Origin: Emcibacteraceae bacterium
GTDB lineage: Bacteria > Pseudomonadota > Alphaproteobacteria > Sphingomonadales > Emcibacteraceae
Direction: 5' to 3'
NCBI GenBank assembly: GCA_016763335.1
Contig: JAESUD010000139.1
Coordinates: 1 to 20,976, forward strand
Length of the DNA: 20,976 nt
A program made the translations under genes and the position numbers. Shown piece by piece: positions 1 through 9,092 of the stretch (the first letter of the stretch is position 1; each line of letters begins with the position of its first letter). The notes under the pieces are model-generated. The model worked only from the letters and a program-made list of their open reading frames with translations. It was not told the origin of the DNA and did no database searches.

Positions 1-33
1 CGTAAAAAAGCCCCTCATTTCACATCTCTTTAC

Positions 34-61
34 TTGCGTCTTATTAAAAGGACGTTATATT
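34..61 (+). promoter_or_regulatory. Putative sigma-70 promoter of tRNA-Ser
   Basis: A TTGCGT -35-like hexamer (34-39) and a TATATT -10 hexamer (56-61, five of six consensus bases) are separated by 16 bases. The -10 lies 22 bases before the mature tRNA 5' end, which suits a short tRNA leader. The -35 match is weak, so this rests mainly on the -10 box and its position. Confidence 0.45.
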
Positions 62-83
62 GCGCCTGCAAACGTGCGTATAA

Positions 84-171
84 GGAGAGGTGGCCGAGTG
101 GTTTAAGGCGCACGCTTGGAAAGCGTGTAAAGCGCAAGCTTTCGAGGGTTCGAATCCCTTCCTCTCCTCCA
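84..171 (+). tRNA. tRNA-Ser (anticodon GGA)
   Basis: The sequence folds as a class II tRNA. The acceptor arms GGAGAGG (84-90) and CCTCTCC (161-167) pair fully. The anticodon stem CACGC/GCGTG encloses loop TTGGAAA with anticodon GGA at 118-120. A long variable arm (AAAGC/GCTTT around GCAA, about 129-142) is typical of serine tRNAs. The T arm carries TTCGAAT. CCA is encoded (169-171). The discriminator base reads as T, whereas G is usual for tRNA-Ser in E. coli, a small oddity. It decodes UCC and UCU. Confidence 0.96.
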
Positions 172-310
172 TATTACATTCACTAAATTATTGAAATATA
201 TAGATATTATTTTGTAAGGTATAAAGAGCTAAATTAGATTACCACAGATAATTAATTACGAAGCTTGTATTTAGCTTCATTTATTTGTAACCCTGAATGT
301 AAGAGGGGAT

Positions 311-784
311 ATGACTAAAGCTATACTCACCAGCAAAGCAGATTCCGCATATGATGACCTGAATGAATTTCGATATCATTTCCCACAAACGTATTTCAAT
401 CAAATTCAAAATGCTATTAATGATTGGATTATCTACTACGAGCCTAGACGCTTAACTCAGAAATTAAATAAACAAGGTGGTAGACAAGCCTACTACGCAA
501 CAGCCCGTATTACTCGTATCGAACGCGACCCTACCAGAGATGAAGCTTTCCGCCATGCAGTTCGAAATGGGTTAGCACTTTCAGGTACAATCCAATGGAT
601 GTTTGATAGGAGGTTAATTTCAGTTGATGATGATTATACAATCCTTACTGCCGATAATTACTTGCCGGCTCAGGCAAAAAGAATGCTTAATTCAATTGGC
701 AAGCTCCTCTTACCTGAAAGAATGGAACTTCGTCCACATCCACAATTCCTCGATTTTCATCGTGAAAATGTTTTTAAAGGTTAA
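311..784 (+). pseudogene. HNH endonuclease relic lacking its catalytic core
   Basis: This 157-residue frame has a good ribosome site (AGAGGGG, 302-308). Its first ~75 residues (LTSKADSAYDDLNEFRYHFP, then a YYEPRR stretch and ATARITRIERDP) match the N-terminal domain of a family of ~300-residue HNH restriction-type endonucleases, as I recall that family. The last ~70 residues (NGLALSGTIQWMFDRRL and LRPHPQFLDFHRENVFKG) match the family's C-terminus. The joins at about residues 75 and 84 omit roughly half the protein, including the Cys-x-x-Thr-Gly region and the AAHI histidine. The histidine expected in HWMFD is Gln here. I infer two internal in-frame deletions of an intact ancestor. The frame stays open, so a short protein may still be made, but the HNH nuclease centre is gone. 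It stands alone between the tRNA and the aas-like gene. The deletion boundaries are inferred from memory of the family, not an alignment. Confidence 0.7.
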
Positions 785-1130
785 TCTGATTCTCGTTATT
801 AATGATAATGGGAATTCCCAAACTTTATTGTATAAATTTATATTCATTATACTATTCATTTTCTTTAAGCACTGCGTCTGAGGTGGTTTCAGCCATCTTT
901 GCACAGTTTTAACAGCAGAAGCTGAAGTTGTTAGAGCATCACATATTACGATTGTGAATTCTGAAATAATGGTCATGATGACAGATAAGTATTTAAAGGT
1001 GTTCATGGTTCATCGTTATGGAAAGGCTCTTAATATCCATAAATGCAGTAAAGTGGCTTGCTTCATAGACGTTATTTGTTAATGATAAATAAGAAATAAT
1101 TAAAAAAACTTGAATTCTACAGGGGATATT
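785..1130. other. Intergenic region, no supported gene
   Basis: These 346 bases lie between the HNH relic and the aas-like gene. I see no RNA gene and no convincing promoter. A minus-strand frame starts at 1006 (MNTFKYLSVI, with a DALTTSASAV stretch) but runs antisense into the HNH relic and lacks a ribosome site, so I do not call it. The last 10 bases hold the ribosome site AGGGG for the next gene. Confidence 0.5.
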
Positions 1131-2654
1131 ATGCAAGAAAACCAATTCCATCTTTTTAAAACAGAACGATTTCTTCCACTTTTTATAACCCAATTTTTAG
1201 GGGCATTTAATGATAATATTTTTAAAAACTCCCTTGTCGTTCTTATTACTTATGAGACAGGAGTTCGGGCGGGATGGGACCCTGCATTACTTGTTCTCGT
1301 CGCAGCAGGTATTTTCATTTTACCATTTTTTCTTTTTTCCGCTATGGCTGGCCAATATGCAGATAAGTTAGAAAAGTCAGCAATGATAAGTAAGATTAAA
1401 CTGGCTGAAATCATCTTAATGGTTCTCGCATCATTAGGGTTCTTTCTTGGTAATCTTTATCTTTTAATGACCGTACTTTTTTTAATGGGTACTCAGTCGA
1501 CATTTTTTGGCCCCATAAAATATGGAATATTACCCGACCATTTAGAAGAAGATGAGCTTATAGGCGGTAATGGCCTTATCGAAATGGGAACGTTTCTCGC
1601 TATACTTGTTGGGACTATAATGGGCGGGCTCTTAATTCGCACAGAATTTGGTATTGCAATCATCTCCATTTTATTACTTGTAGTTTCTGTCTTAGGGTAT
1701 CTTAGCAGCAAAAAGATACCACGCGCACCTAGTGCGGCACCCGATTTAAAAATTAATTATAACTTCATTACTGAGACGTTAAACATTTTAGGTAAGGCGA
1801 AGGCAAAACGTCGTGTATTTTTATCAATTATGGGTATTTCATGGTTCTGGCTTTATGGTGCAACATATCTTGCTCAATTTCCAACATTTGCCAATGAGAT
1901 CCTTTCATCAAACGAAGAAGTCGTAACGTTATTACTATGTACTTTCTCTATTGGTATCGGTATGGGGTCGATGATATGTAATAAGTTGGTCAAAGGGATG
2001 GTGACAGCAAGGTTTGTACCGCTTGCGTCTTTAATGATGACGGTCTTCAGTGTTGACTTATACTTTGCTAGCTCTAGCGTTATAACACCGATGTCTAATG
2101 TAGTCGGTGAATTATATGGGGCAAAACAGTTTTTATCTGAACTGCCTAATTGGCGCATTATAGCCGACTTATTAGGCATCGCTATATCAGGCGGAATATA
2201 TATTGTACCTCTTTATACCATAATGCAGACGGAGAGTGACGCGGCAGAACGTTCCAGGATTATTGCCGCTAATAATATTTTAAATGCATTGTTCATGGTC
2301 GTATCGGCTTTAGGTTCAATGTTACTGTTTATGGCAGGTTATTCTTTACCCGAAGTATTTTTAGCTATTGCCATCGCAAACGGCTTTGTGGCGATTTATA
2401 TTTGCCAATTGTTACCACAAGATTTGGTTCAATCAATCATCAGGGTTATTTTAAGAACTCTTTACAGGGTCGAAATTACCGGACTTGAAAATTATAGAAA
2501 AGCTGGTCGTAGTACTGTTATAATTGCAAACCATACTTCCTTGTTGGACGCTTTACTACTTGGTGCTTTTTGCCGGATACGCTCTCTTTTGCCGTTAACA
2601 CTCATATTGCTGAAAAGTGGTGGGTGCGTCCTGCGTTTGCTTTCTTCGAATTGA
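1131..2654 (+). CDS. aas: Lysophospholipid transporter/acyltransferase/acyl-ACP synthetase fusion, 5' part
   Basis: This is the first half of a three-domain fusion combining an LplT-like MFS transporter, a PlsC-type acyltransferase and an acyl-ACP synthetase. The system re-imports lysophospholipids and re-acylates them at the inner membrane. The ATG at 1131 is chosen because AGGGG sits six bases upstream; a TTG 21 bases earlier has no such site. Residues ~1-420 are hydrophobic with the motif QFLGAFNDNIFKN typical of the LplT/MFS part. Acyltransferase sequence begins near residue 440, and its catalytic HX4D motif appears as NHTSLLD near residue 467. The frame then leaves the family consensus at a run of five T (2567-2571) and ends in unrelated sequence (CRIRSLLPL...). 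Adding one T restores GAFLPDTLSF and continues into the next entry. Either the gene is frameshifted or a T was missed in the assembly. As read, the acyltransferase is cut between HX4D and FPEGR. Confidence 0.85.
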   Translation: MQENQFHLFKTERFLPLFITQFLGAFNDNIFKNSLVVLITYETGVRAGWDPALLVLVAAGIFILPFFLFSAMAGQYADKLEKSAMISKIKLAEIILMVLASLGFFLGNLYLLMTVLFLMGTQSTFFGPIKYGILPDHLEEDELIGGNGLIEMGTFLAILVGTIMGGLLIRTEFGIAIISILLLVVSVLGYLSSKKIPRAPSAAPDLKINYNFITETLNILGKAKAKRRVFLSIMGISWFWLYGATYLAQFPTFANEILSSNEEVVTLLLCTFSIGIGMGSMICNKLVKGMVTARFVPLASLMMTVFSVDLYFASSSVITPMSNVVGELYGAKQFLSELPNWRIIADLLGIAISGGIYIVPLYTIMQTESDAAERSRIIAANNILNALFMVVSALGSMLLFMAGYSLPEVFLAIAIANGFVAIYICQLLPQDLVQSIIRVILRTLYRVEITGLENYRKAGRSTVIIANHTSLLDALLLGAFCRIRSLLPLTLILLKSGGCVLRLLSSN

Positions 2655-4570
2655 TGCCGCTTGATCCGACGAACCCTATGGCTACTAAATCAATGATCAA
2701 GGCGGTGAAACAAGGGCGACGGTGCGTCATTTTCCCAGAAGGGCGACTTACTATGACTGGTGCATTGATGAAAGTTTATGAAGGGCCTGGAACAATAGCA
2801 TATCTTGCCAATGCGCCACTTTTACCTATCCGTATAGAGGGAGCGGACAGAACGCCTTTGTCGCGATTAAAGGGTGTTGTAAAACAAAAATGGTTTCCAA
2901 AAATAACCTTAAATATTCAAGAGCCTGTAAATTTTGACGTCCCTAAAGGGTTTAGCGCCCGTGAGCGTCGTGCTTGGATTGCTCGCGAAATGTATGATGT
3001 AATGTCAAATGTGATTTTTAACACCAGCAATACCGAGCAACCACTATTTCATGCATTGATTGATGCAAAGGCCATGCATGGAAACAACCATATTGTATTG
3101 GAAGATATTGAGCGCGCGCCAATGAGTTATAAAAAGCTTATATTAGGAAGTTTTGTCATGGGGCGCAAAATCGCTCAATTCACGGAGCACGGTGAGAAAA
3201 TTGGCGTAATGTTGCCAAATTCGGTTGGTGGTATTGTAACATTTTTTGCAGTTATGGCCTATGGCCGTGTACCGGCAATGCTTAATTTCTCTACAGGTTC
3301 GGGGAATATAGTCGCAGCCTGTAAAGCAGCAACCATTAAAACCATTATTACATCAAAAAGATTTGTTGAACTGGGGCAACTGGAAGAGACAATAGAGATA
3401 TTAAGTAACCACGCTGAAATTATATATCTTGAAGACATAAAAGAGAGCATCGGTTTAGGTGATAAATTGTTTGGCTTTTTGTTAAGTCGCTTCCCGCATT
3501 TCATGCATGATCAGGTCGCTAATAAAACAGATGCAGAAGATGCCGCCGTGGTATTATTTACTTCCGGTTCAGAGGGCACCCCAAAAGGCGTAGTTTTAAG
3601 TCATAAAAACATCCAGTCAAACAGGTATCAATTGAGTTCCCGCGTTGATTTTACCGCCAGTGACCGCGTGTTTAATGCTCTTCCTATCTTCCATTCTTTT
3701 GGGTTAACCGGAGGATTGCTTCTTCCTATATTATCAGGACTTAAAGTTTTTCTTTATCCATCACCACTCCATTATAGGATTGTACCGGAACTTGTATATG
3801 ACACGAATGCAACAATAATGTTTGGCACAGATACTTTCTTAGGCGGTTACGCACGGTTTGCGCACCCATATGATTTTTATTCAATGCGTTATGTATTTGC
3901 TGGTGCCGAAAAATTAAAACCGGAAACAAAAAGTTTGTGGGCAGAACGCTTCGGGGTACGCATATTAGAAGGATACGGCGCAACGGAAACATCACCGATT
4001 CTTTCCACCAATACCGCCATGCAAGCCAAAAATGGTACTGTAGGCCGCTTGATGCCCGGCATTGAATATAAACTTAAACCTGTTCCGGGGATTGAAGTTG
4101 GTGGTAAGCTCATTGTTAAAGGTCCAAATGTGATGAAAGGATATCTACGCGCGGAAAAACCGGGAGTATTGGAAAAGCCGGAAGGTGGATGGTATGATAC
4201 AGGGGATATTGTTGAAATTGATGACGAAGGATATATCAAGATTGTAGGGCGCGCCAAACGTTTCGCCAAAATTGCCGGTGAGATGGTATCGCTTACAGCC
4301 GTTGAAGGGATTGTTAGCGCCCTTTGGCCAGATGATGCTCATGCAGTGGTCGCTTTACCTGATCCCAAAAAAGGTGAACAGCTTATTATGATGACGACTA
4401 GTAAACAGGCAAGCAAAGAGGCCATCAGGGACGGCGTTAAAGCCGAAGGCCATTCTGAGCTTCTTGCACCAAAGACTATTATACTATTGGATGAGATCCC
4501 TGTCTTAGGAACAGGGAAAACAGATTATATAAGTGCACAAAAACTGGCCGCACAAAATGTACTCGGTTAG
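2570..4570 (+). CDS. aas: Acyltransferase/acyl-ACP synthetase part of the fusion, 3' part
   Basis: This continues the previous gene one frame back (-1). It begins inside the acyltransferase domain (LPDTLSF, then FPEGRLTMTGALMKVYEGPG, the glycerophosphate-binding motif). An AMP-binding acyl-activating domain follows, with LFTSGSEGTPKG (P-loop), EGYGATETSP, YDTGDIVEIDDEGY and, near the end, GTGKTDY holding the expected catalytic lysine. Acyl-ACP synthetases of the Aas type activate fatty acids and pass them to lysophospholipid. Corrected for one base, the whole fusion would be about 1,146 residues, a normal length for such fusions. If translated separately, it could start at TTG 2570 or ATG 2654, neither with a strong ribosome site, and it would lack the HX4D histidine. 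The adenylation domain itself is complete. It is convergent with the DUF2339 gene 37 bases downstream. Confidence 0.87.
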   Translation: MPDTLSFAVNTHIAEKWWVRPAFAFFELMPLDPTNPMATKSMIKAVKQGRRCVIFPEGRLTMTGALMKVYEGPGTIAYLANAPLLPIRIEGADRTPLSRLKGVVKQKWFPKITLNIQEPVNFDVPKGFSARERRAWIAREMYDVMSNVIFNTSNTEQPLFHALIDAKAMHGNNHIVLEDIERAPMSYKKLILGSFVMGRKIAQFTEHGEKIGVMLPNSVGGIVTFFAVMAYGRVPAMLNFSTGSGNIVAACKAATIKTIITSKRFVELGQLEETIEILSNHAEIIYLEDIKESIGLGDKLFGFLLSRFPHFMHDQVANKTDAEDAAVVLFTSGSEGTPKGVVLSHKNIQSNRYQLSSRVDFTASDRVFNALPIFHSFGLTGGLLLPILSGLKVFLYPSPLHYRIVPELVYDTNATIMFGTDTFLGGYARFAHPYDFYSMRYVFAGAEKLKPETKSLWAERFGVRILEGYGATETSPILSTNTAMQAKNGTVGRLMPGIEYKLKPVPGIEVGGKLIVKGPNVMKGYLRAEKPGVLEKPEGGWYDTGDIVEIDDEGYIKIVGRAKRFAKIAGEMVSLTAVEGIVSALWPDDAHAVVALPDPKKGEQLIMMTTSKQASKEAIRDGVKAEGHSELLAPKTIILLDEIPVLGTGKTDYISAQKLAAQNVLG

Positions 4571-4607
4571 GTAGTTTTTATGTCTTAAGTATCATCTATC
4601 ACTTTTA

Positions 4608-7600
4608 TTACTCAGTATTTGTTTGTAGGGTATCATTTGGATCATTTTGGTTTAATTTTTGATAGAGATAACCAATGCCAATAAGAGCTGTACCAAGTCC
4701 CATAAAGCTGAGCGCTCTTGCTAATCCTTCTAGGCCATTCATATCCACAACGAATACTTTAAGCACAACAACGGCTAAAACAAACAACCCGGCCATCCGT
4801 ATATTACCATTGTTCTTTTTTAACCCTACGACTAAGAACGCTATTGCATATAGCAGCCATACAATTGAAAATCCATAGCGCTCCCAATCTGAAATGTTTT
4901 TGGAGCCATCCATTAAGGTTGCAAAAACATGTACTTCAGCTGTGAGCCAATACCAGATAATTATAAAGATCGCTCCACCATAATATTTTACACTTTGTCT
5001 AAGGTCATTCTTGTAAGAAAGCCAAGCCATTGAGACAATAAGCATTGCTGGGATAAAATATTGCAATAATTGGATATTCGCAATCGGTAGCAGGTCGCCC
5101 AAACCTGAATTAATAAAGATATTGTTTTTTATACCACCACCGAGGACGATTGCTAATAGTGAAAGTGCCGTCATGATTTTACGCAGAGGGTTCACTTGAT
5201 TGTTATCATATTTTAATTCCATCCAGAACAACAGGGCAGCTAGGGCAGTCCAGTTAATGGTTTGTAAGGCAACCTCAAGACCAGAAGGGAAGAGCCATAA
5301 GTTGCCGCCTGTGCCATCGAACATCACAGATAGCACATGCACTTCAGCGGTTAGCCAATACCACGCCATGAAGAAGGCTGCACCGCCGTAATATTTAAGA
5401 CTGCGACTTAGGTCCTTTTTATATGCAAGCCAGGCGATAGCGGCAAAAAGCAGAGCTGGTATGAGATATTGTAGAAATTGAATGTTTATTATAGAAGTGA
5501 TATTGGTCAAATCTTGATTGACAAAAACGTTGTTTACATGTCCCAATCCTATGAGGATCGCCATTGCAGATAATATAGAGGCAAAATAACGCATAAAATT
5601 AATATTTATATCGCCAAGTTTGTCGGCATATTTTAACTCAAACCAAAATAGCGCGCCTGCAATGACACTCCAGTTAATGGTTTGCAAGGCAACTTCTGTA
5701 GAATAATTATAGCTATTCCATTTAAATATGCCGCCCGAGCCTTCTAATATCACAGATAGCACATGTATTTCAGCGGTGAGCCAATACCACATCACTAAGA
5801 AGGCAGCACCACTGTAATATTTGAGGCTGCGGCTTCGGCCACCATTATAGGCAAGCCAAGTTTTGCTCGCAAAGAGCACAGCCGGTACAAAATATTGTAG
5901 GAATTGAATATTTATTATGGGCGTCAAATGTCCAACGTCTGGATTAAGGAAAATATTATTGGCAGCACCACCGCCGACAATGATACCAACGAGTGAACTG
6001 AGTGTCATTAAACGACGAAGATAGCCAATGAGCTTGTCTCCATGTTTTAATTCTAACCAGAATAACAAGGTAGTAGCCACACCCCAGTTAATGGTTTGCA
6101 GAGCCATTTCAGTGGCCGTCGGGATGCCACTAAGTTTGCCATTAGCAACAGACAACACATGAATTTCAAGTGTGATAAAGGAGATGAGTAATAAGATTGA
6201 GCCTGCTGTTAACACCGATAAAAGTCTATCACGCTCTTCTTGGGCAAACAGCTTTGCGGCATAATAAAAAATAGCTGATGTCAGGCCGTATGCATAAAAT
6301 AGCCAGTTAATAAGCGGCAAGCTTTCACTGTCGCCATAATCAAAGACCGATGCATTTAGGAAGAGCCTTACAAGCACAATACTTGCTATTATTAACGCCA
6401 GAGTTCGCAAGCCCTTTACCGCCGTTGCCCGCCAGATATACCCGAGGGCTAATATTTCTAGTACAAGCGCAAAACTGAGCCATGCTTCGCGCAATATCAT
6501 TGCGATCGCAAAAGCGACAGCTGTGGTGGCACCGGTCGCATAAGTGGCGACAAGCTCGTTGCGCAGGCTGACATCTGCTCGATTGTAGCGCATAGTAGCG
6601 TAAGTGAAGACTCCCGCAAGGGCCATAGCAACAAAAGCAAAAGGATAGCTTGTTGATAAGTCGCTAATGCGCCAGTAATTGATAAGTAAGATTGTTATAG
6701 GAAACAGGACAGAAATTGATGCCCACATAGTTTTTCGCAGTAAGTTTGGTAACCAGAGAAAGATGCCCATTGATATGGTGCCGGCCAGTATGACGGATGT
6801 AATAATAAATTTTTCTGTACCAGGTGCTGCTATGGACATGAGACCAAGATTGAGCGCATCACTTGCACCAAAATTTTGCTGTATTTCGAACAGATCTGGT
6901 ACGTGCCAAGATCCGAGTAAGAGAAGCGCACCAAATACCGAAATTAAGCCACCACCATCATTTTCAGCGCTGTACGATACTGCGTAAGCATGACCAATCA
7001 ACCATAGGCCGCCCATAAACATCGCTGTTGCACTATAATGATCTAGTCGGACGATGCTGACAAAAAGCAAAACACAGAGTAATGTTGTTAGATCTTTGAC
7101 AATTGCTATCTTATGGTTTGGTAAAAGCCCACGAAGGCTACTGTCGCTGGTACGGGCTGATAAATCTCCACGCAAGAACACAGTATTAATGCCGCCGAGG
7201 AGCAACAGGTAGCCGCCTACTGGAATGACATCGCTTGATTGCCAGTTCGTCATTATCCAAGTGAGCGCCCAGAAAATGCCAAGGAAAACTGCGATAGCTG
7301 GAACATCTATCCATCCTCGTTTGCGAGAGACCCACAGCGCTGATGCAATAATAAAGATCAAATACGGGAAAAGTCTATAGGCATCAGAATTTCCTGTATC
7401 AACTAAGATAGGAATGACTAGCCCAGCGATAATCCCAAGATAAGCAAAGAAACGTCCCTGTCTTAACGCGAGGACTGAGGACAAAACAGAGAGCCCTGCT
7501 AGGGCTGAGAAGGCCACAAATGAGTAAATCATTGCATAGTCATAGGCCGTATAGATAGCAGCGAAAGCCGTAAAGAGACCCGCGGCTGAGATAGCGCTCG

Positions 7601-8222
7601 GCATATAGTCAGGCGTACCGTCAAGCCAGTTAACATTTATATGTTTCAGACGAATAGCTTCACCGCAAGCAACCATTGCAAGGCCGAGGATGGTAGCAAA
7701 AGTGAGTCGCACAGCTGGACTTAATAAGCCAGAATCAATCGAATATTTAACCAAGAAAACACCGCCAAGTGCAAAGGCAATGCCTCCAATCCACATCATC
7801 CATCTGGTAGACAGATCTTTTTCGACAGATTTTAGAGATGGTTTTTCCCGCGCGTGAACTTTGACAGAGTTATCAACTGCTGAGTAAATTGGTGGCGCAT
7901 CACTTTCTTGAGAAGCTTCAAGATCGTTGTCGGCTATCTCTTCTATCTCTTCGGCATTATCCTTAGTAATTTCAGGATCGTCGTTGATTACCTCTTCGAC
8001 AATCCACGGTGCGGGAGCAATTGGCTCGCTAGCGCGTTCAAATGGCCGTGCCTCTTGTTCTGTTTGCGCTTGGCTTGGAACCGATATGCCGTGTTTGATT
8101 TTGGTTTCAATTTCAGAAAGTCTTGTGGTGACGACGGATAACATATGCTCCAAATTGTTTACATGACTATTTACTCGGTAGATGTAAACACCAAGACAAA
8201 CTAAAACAACAATTGTGAACAT
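4608..8222 (-). CDS. DUF2339 polytopic membrane protein with tandem repeat expansion
   Basis: The predicted protein has 1,204 residues, from an ATG at 8222 preceded by GGGAGGTGA with ideal spacing; a GTG 30 bases further upstream has no ribosome site. The N-terminus is one membrane helix followed by a short predicted coiled coil (NNLEHMLSVVTTRLSEIETK) and an acidic linker to about residue 130. The stretch RWMMWIGGIAFALGGVFLVK then opens a long series of membrane helices characteristic of DUF2339, a family of unknown function. The C-terminal part contains three tandem modules of ~140 residues, each with ALQTINW, NIQ(F/L)LQY(F/L)(V/I)PA, KYY.GA and WYWLTAE(I/V)HV. I recall family members as usually nearer 900 residues, so the extra length fits the repeats. 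It is monocistronic, convergent with the aas-like gene. A transport or envelope role is possible but not shown. Confidence 0.88.
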   Translation of the reverse strand: MFTIVVLVCLGVYIYRVNSHVNNLEHMLSVVTTRLSEIETKIKHGISVPSQAQTEQEARPFERASEPIAPAPWIVEEVINDDPEITKDNAEEIEEIADNDLEASQESDAPPIYSAVDNSVKVHAREKPSLKSVEKDLSTRWMMWIGGIAFALGGVFLVKYSIDSGLLSPAVRLTFATILGLAMVACGEAIRLKHINVNWLDGTPDYMPSAISAAGLFTAFAAIYTAYDYAMIYSFVAFSALAGLSVLSSVLALRQGRFFAYLGIIAGLVIPILVDTGNSDAYRLFPYLIFIIASALWVSRKRGWIDVPAIAVFLGIFWALTWIMTNWQSSDVIPVGGYLLLLGGINTVFLRGDLSARTSDSSLRGLLPNHKIAIVKDLTTLLCVLLFVSIVRLDHYSATAMFMGGLWLIGHAYAVSYSAENDGGGLISVFGALLLLGSWHVPDLFEIQQNFGASDALNLGLMSIAAPGTEKFIITSVILAGTISMGIFLWLPNLLRKTMWASISVLFPITILLINYWRISDLSTSYPFAFVAMALAGVFTYATMRYNRADVSLRNELVATYATGATTAVAFAIAMILREAWLSFALVLEILALGYIWRATAVKGLRTLALIIASIVLVRLFLNASVFDYGDSESLPLINWLFYAYGLTSAIFYYAAKLFAQEERDRLLSVLTAGSILLLISFITLEIHVLSVANGKLSGIPTATEMALQTINWGVATTLLFWLELKHGDKLIGYLRRLMTLSSLVGIIVGGGAANNIFLNPDVGHLTPIINIQFLQYFVPAVLFASKTWLAYNGGRSRSLKYYSGAAFLVMWYWLTAEIHVLSVILEGSGGIFKWNSYNYSTEVALQTINWSVIAGALFWFELKYADKLGDININFMRYFASILSAMAILIGLGHVNNVFVNQDLTNITSIINIQFLQYLIPALLFAAIAWLAYKKDLSRSLKYYGGAAFFMAWYWLTAEVHVLSVMFDGTGGNLWLFPSGLEVALQTINWTALAALLFWMELKYDNNQVNPLRKIMTALSLLAIVLGGGIKNNIFINSGLGDLLPIANIQLLQYFIPAMLIVSMAWLSYKNDLRQSVKYYGGAIFIIIWYWLTAEVHVFATLMDGSKNISDWERYGFSIVWLLYAIAFLVVGLKKNNGNIRMAGLFVLAVVVLKVFVVDMNGLEGLARALSFMGLGTALIGIGYLYQKLNQNDPNDTLQTNTE
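4930..6180 (-). repeat. Three tandem ~140-codon repeats inside the DUF2339 gene
   Basis: The 15-base string CCAGTTAATGGTTTG recurs identically on the plus strand at 5250, 5670 and 6084 (spacing 420 and 414). A second block beginning GCCAATACCA occurs at about 4946, 5354 and 5780 (spacing 408 and 426). At protein level these are the ALQTINW and WYWLTAE motifs. The units stay in frame and differ by a few codons, so they are diverged in-frame duplications rather than an assembly collapse artefact. Confidence 0.85.
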
Positions 8223-8781
8223 AGTCACCTCCCAATCTATACCCAAATACACTTAAACGTAACGTCAAGGAATAAATTTGCAATCTAAATTATTTTCAAG
8301 GTAAAGGATGCGTGGATTAACGAACTGTTCTTTCGGCGAAATACTGATGGTAATAATCATCTCTAGGTCAATGTTACTTTTGATGTCAATTTATGTTCTG
8401 TTAGTAATACTTACCGTTATGGTTTGGTGACAATCTGGTGAGGTTTTATACACATAAAGAACATTAAATAGCTTTCAGCAAACGTCCGTTTTGAGTGGCG
8501 GCCCAAATATTGCGTTGACCTCTTGAGATCAGCGCCATAAACAGCTGTTCAATTCATCTCTTTTGATCAATATAACCTGCAGGCTGTGTATGGTATTTTT
8601 GGCCCACTTTTGAGACTTTAGTAGATGGCTTGAGAAGTTTTCAGACTTCTATGAGACTTCTATAAAATTCTTTTGTGAGACTCAAAAACATTCTCATTGA
8701 AATTTTTGATATTGTATCAGGTAGGTATAGGTTTTTGCTTTTGGTTCAAAATTGATGGTTTAGAAGTATTGATGACTTCTG
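8223..8781. other. Long intergenic region upstream of the DUF2339 gene
   Basis: About 560 bases without a supported gene. It should contain the DUF2339 promoter on the minus strand, though I cannot pick a clear one. It holds a short tandem repeat (8643-8664) and the strings TGAGATCAGCG (8524-8534) and GCCCACTTTTGA (8602-8613). These reappear as adjacent words near 11701-11723 (see findings). The segment may be debris of an inserted element. Confidence 0.5.
8643..8664 (+). repeat. Short tandem direct repeat (11 bp x2)
   Basis: AGACTTCTATG (8643-8653) is followed directly by AGACTTCTATA (8654-8664), 10 of 11 bases alike. The first copy is also the right arm of a small inverted repeat with AGAAGT a few bases upstream. 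TGAGACT occurs three times between about 8610 and 8681. No function is evident. Confidence 0.55.
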
Positions 8782-9009
8782 TTACAAGCCTATCTTTAAT
8801 GATCCAACATCTACACCACAGGCTTTACAAACCAGACAAACCTCAACAAAGTCTAAGTTTCTTTCGCCTGTTTCATACTTTGAAACAAATTGCTGACGTA
8901 CTTTTAATTTATCAGCAAGTTGTACTTGGGAAAGGTTGGCCTTCTTCCTCATCTTAAGAAGTTCAAGTCGCAATCTCTCATATTCTTCTGGGCGGTGTTT
9001 TCTTAGCAT
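8782..9009 (-). CDS. XRE-family helix-turn-helix regulator
   Basis: A 75-residue DNA-binding protein, starting at ATG 9009 with AGGA eight bases upstream. A longer form from 9054 (15 extra residues) is possible but has no ribosome site. Residues ~14-70 form a Cro/C1-type helix-turn-helix domain: LRLELLKMRKKANLSQVQLA, then KLKVRQQFVSKYETGERNLD and VEVCLVCKACGVD. The segment LSQVQLADKLKVRQQFVSKYE fits helices 2 and 3. There is no extra effector domain, so it is probably a small dimeric repressor or antitoxin-like regulator. It is divergent from the lipoprotein gene at 9162. The 30-bp palindrome at 9063-9092 lies directly upstream and is a natural candidate operator for autoregulation. No partner toxin gene is adjacent. 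Confidence 0.86.
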   Translation of the reverse strand: MLRKHRPEEYERLRLELLKMRKKANLSQVQLADKLKVRQQFVSKYETGERNLDFVEVCLVCKACGVDVGSLKIGL

Positions 9010-9062
9010 ATTTGTTCCTAATTCACTGGATGCAAACATTCCAATAAACACCATTTTAGAGT

Positions 9063-9092
9063 ACCCAAAATTAAGGTACCTTATTTTCGGGT
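9063..9092. promoter_or_regulatory. 30-bp near-perfect palindrome, candidate XRE operator
   Basis: Left half ACCCAAAATTAAGGT and right half ACCTTATTTTCGGGT match as an inverted repeat at 26 of 30 positions, centred on GGTACC (9075-9080). One further T/A pair extends it on each side. It lies 54 bases upstream of the XRE start and 69 bases upstream of the divergent lipoprotein start, so a dimer bound here could control both. Binding by this XRE protein is inferred. Confidence 0.7.

Noticed and set aside
710..1006. Minus-strand frame of 98 codons starting MNTFKYLSVI
   Set aside because: Its end runs antisense through the HNH relic and it lacks a ribosome site; only the DALTTSASAV stretch looks protein-like.
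3889..4269. Minus-strand frame of 126 codons opposite the acyl-ACP synthetase
   Set aside because: It lies wholly inside a strongly conserved gene on the other strand, and the translation shows no family features.
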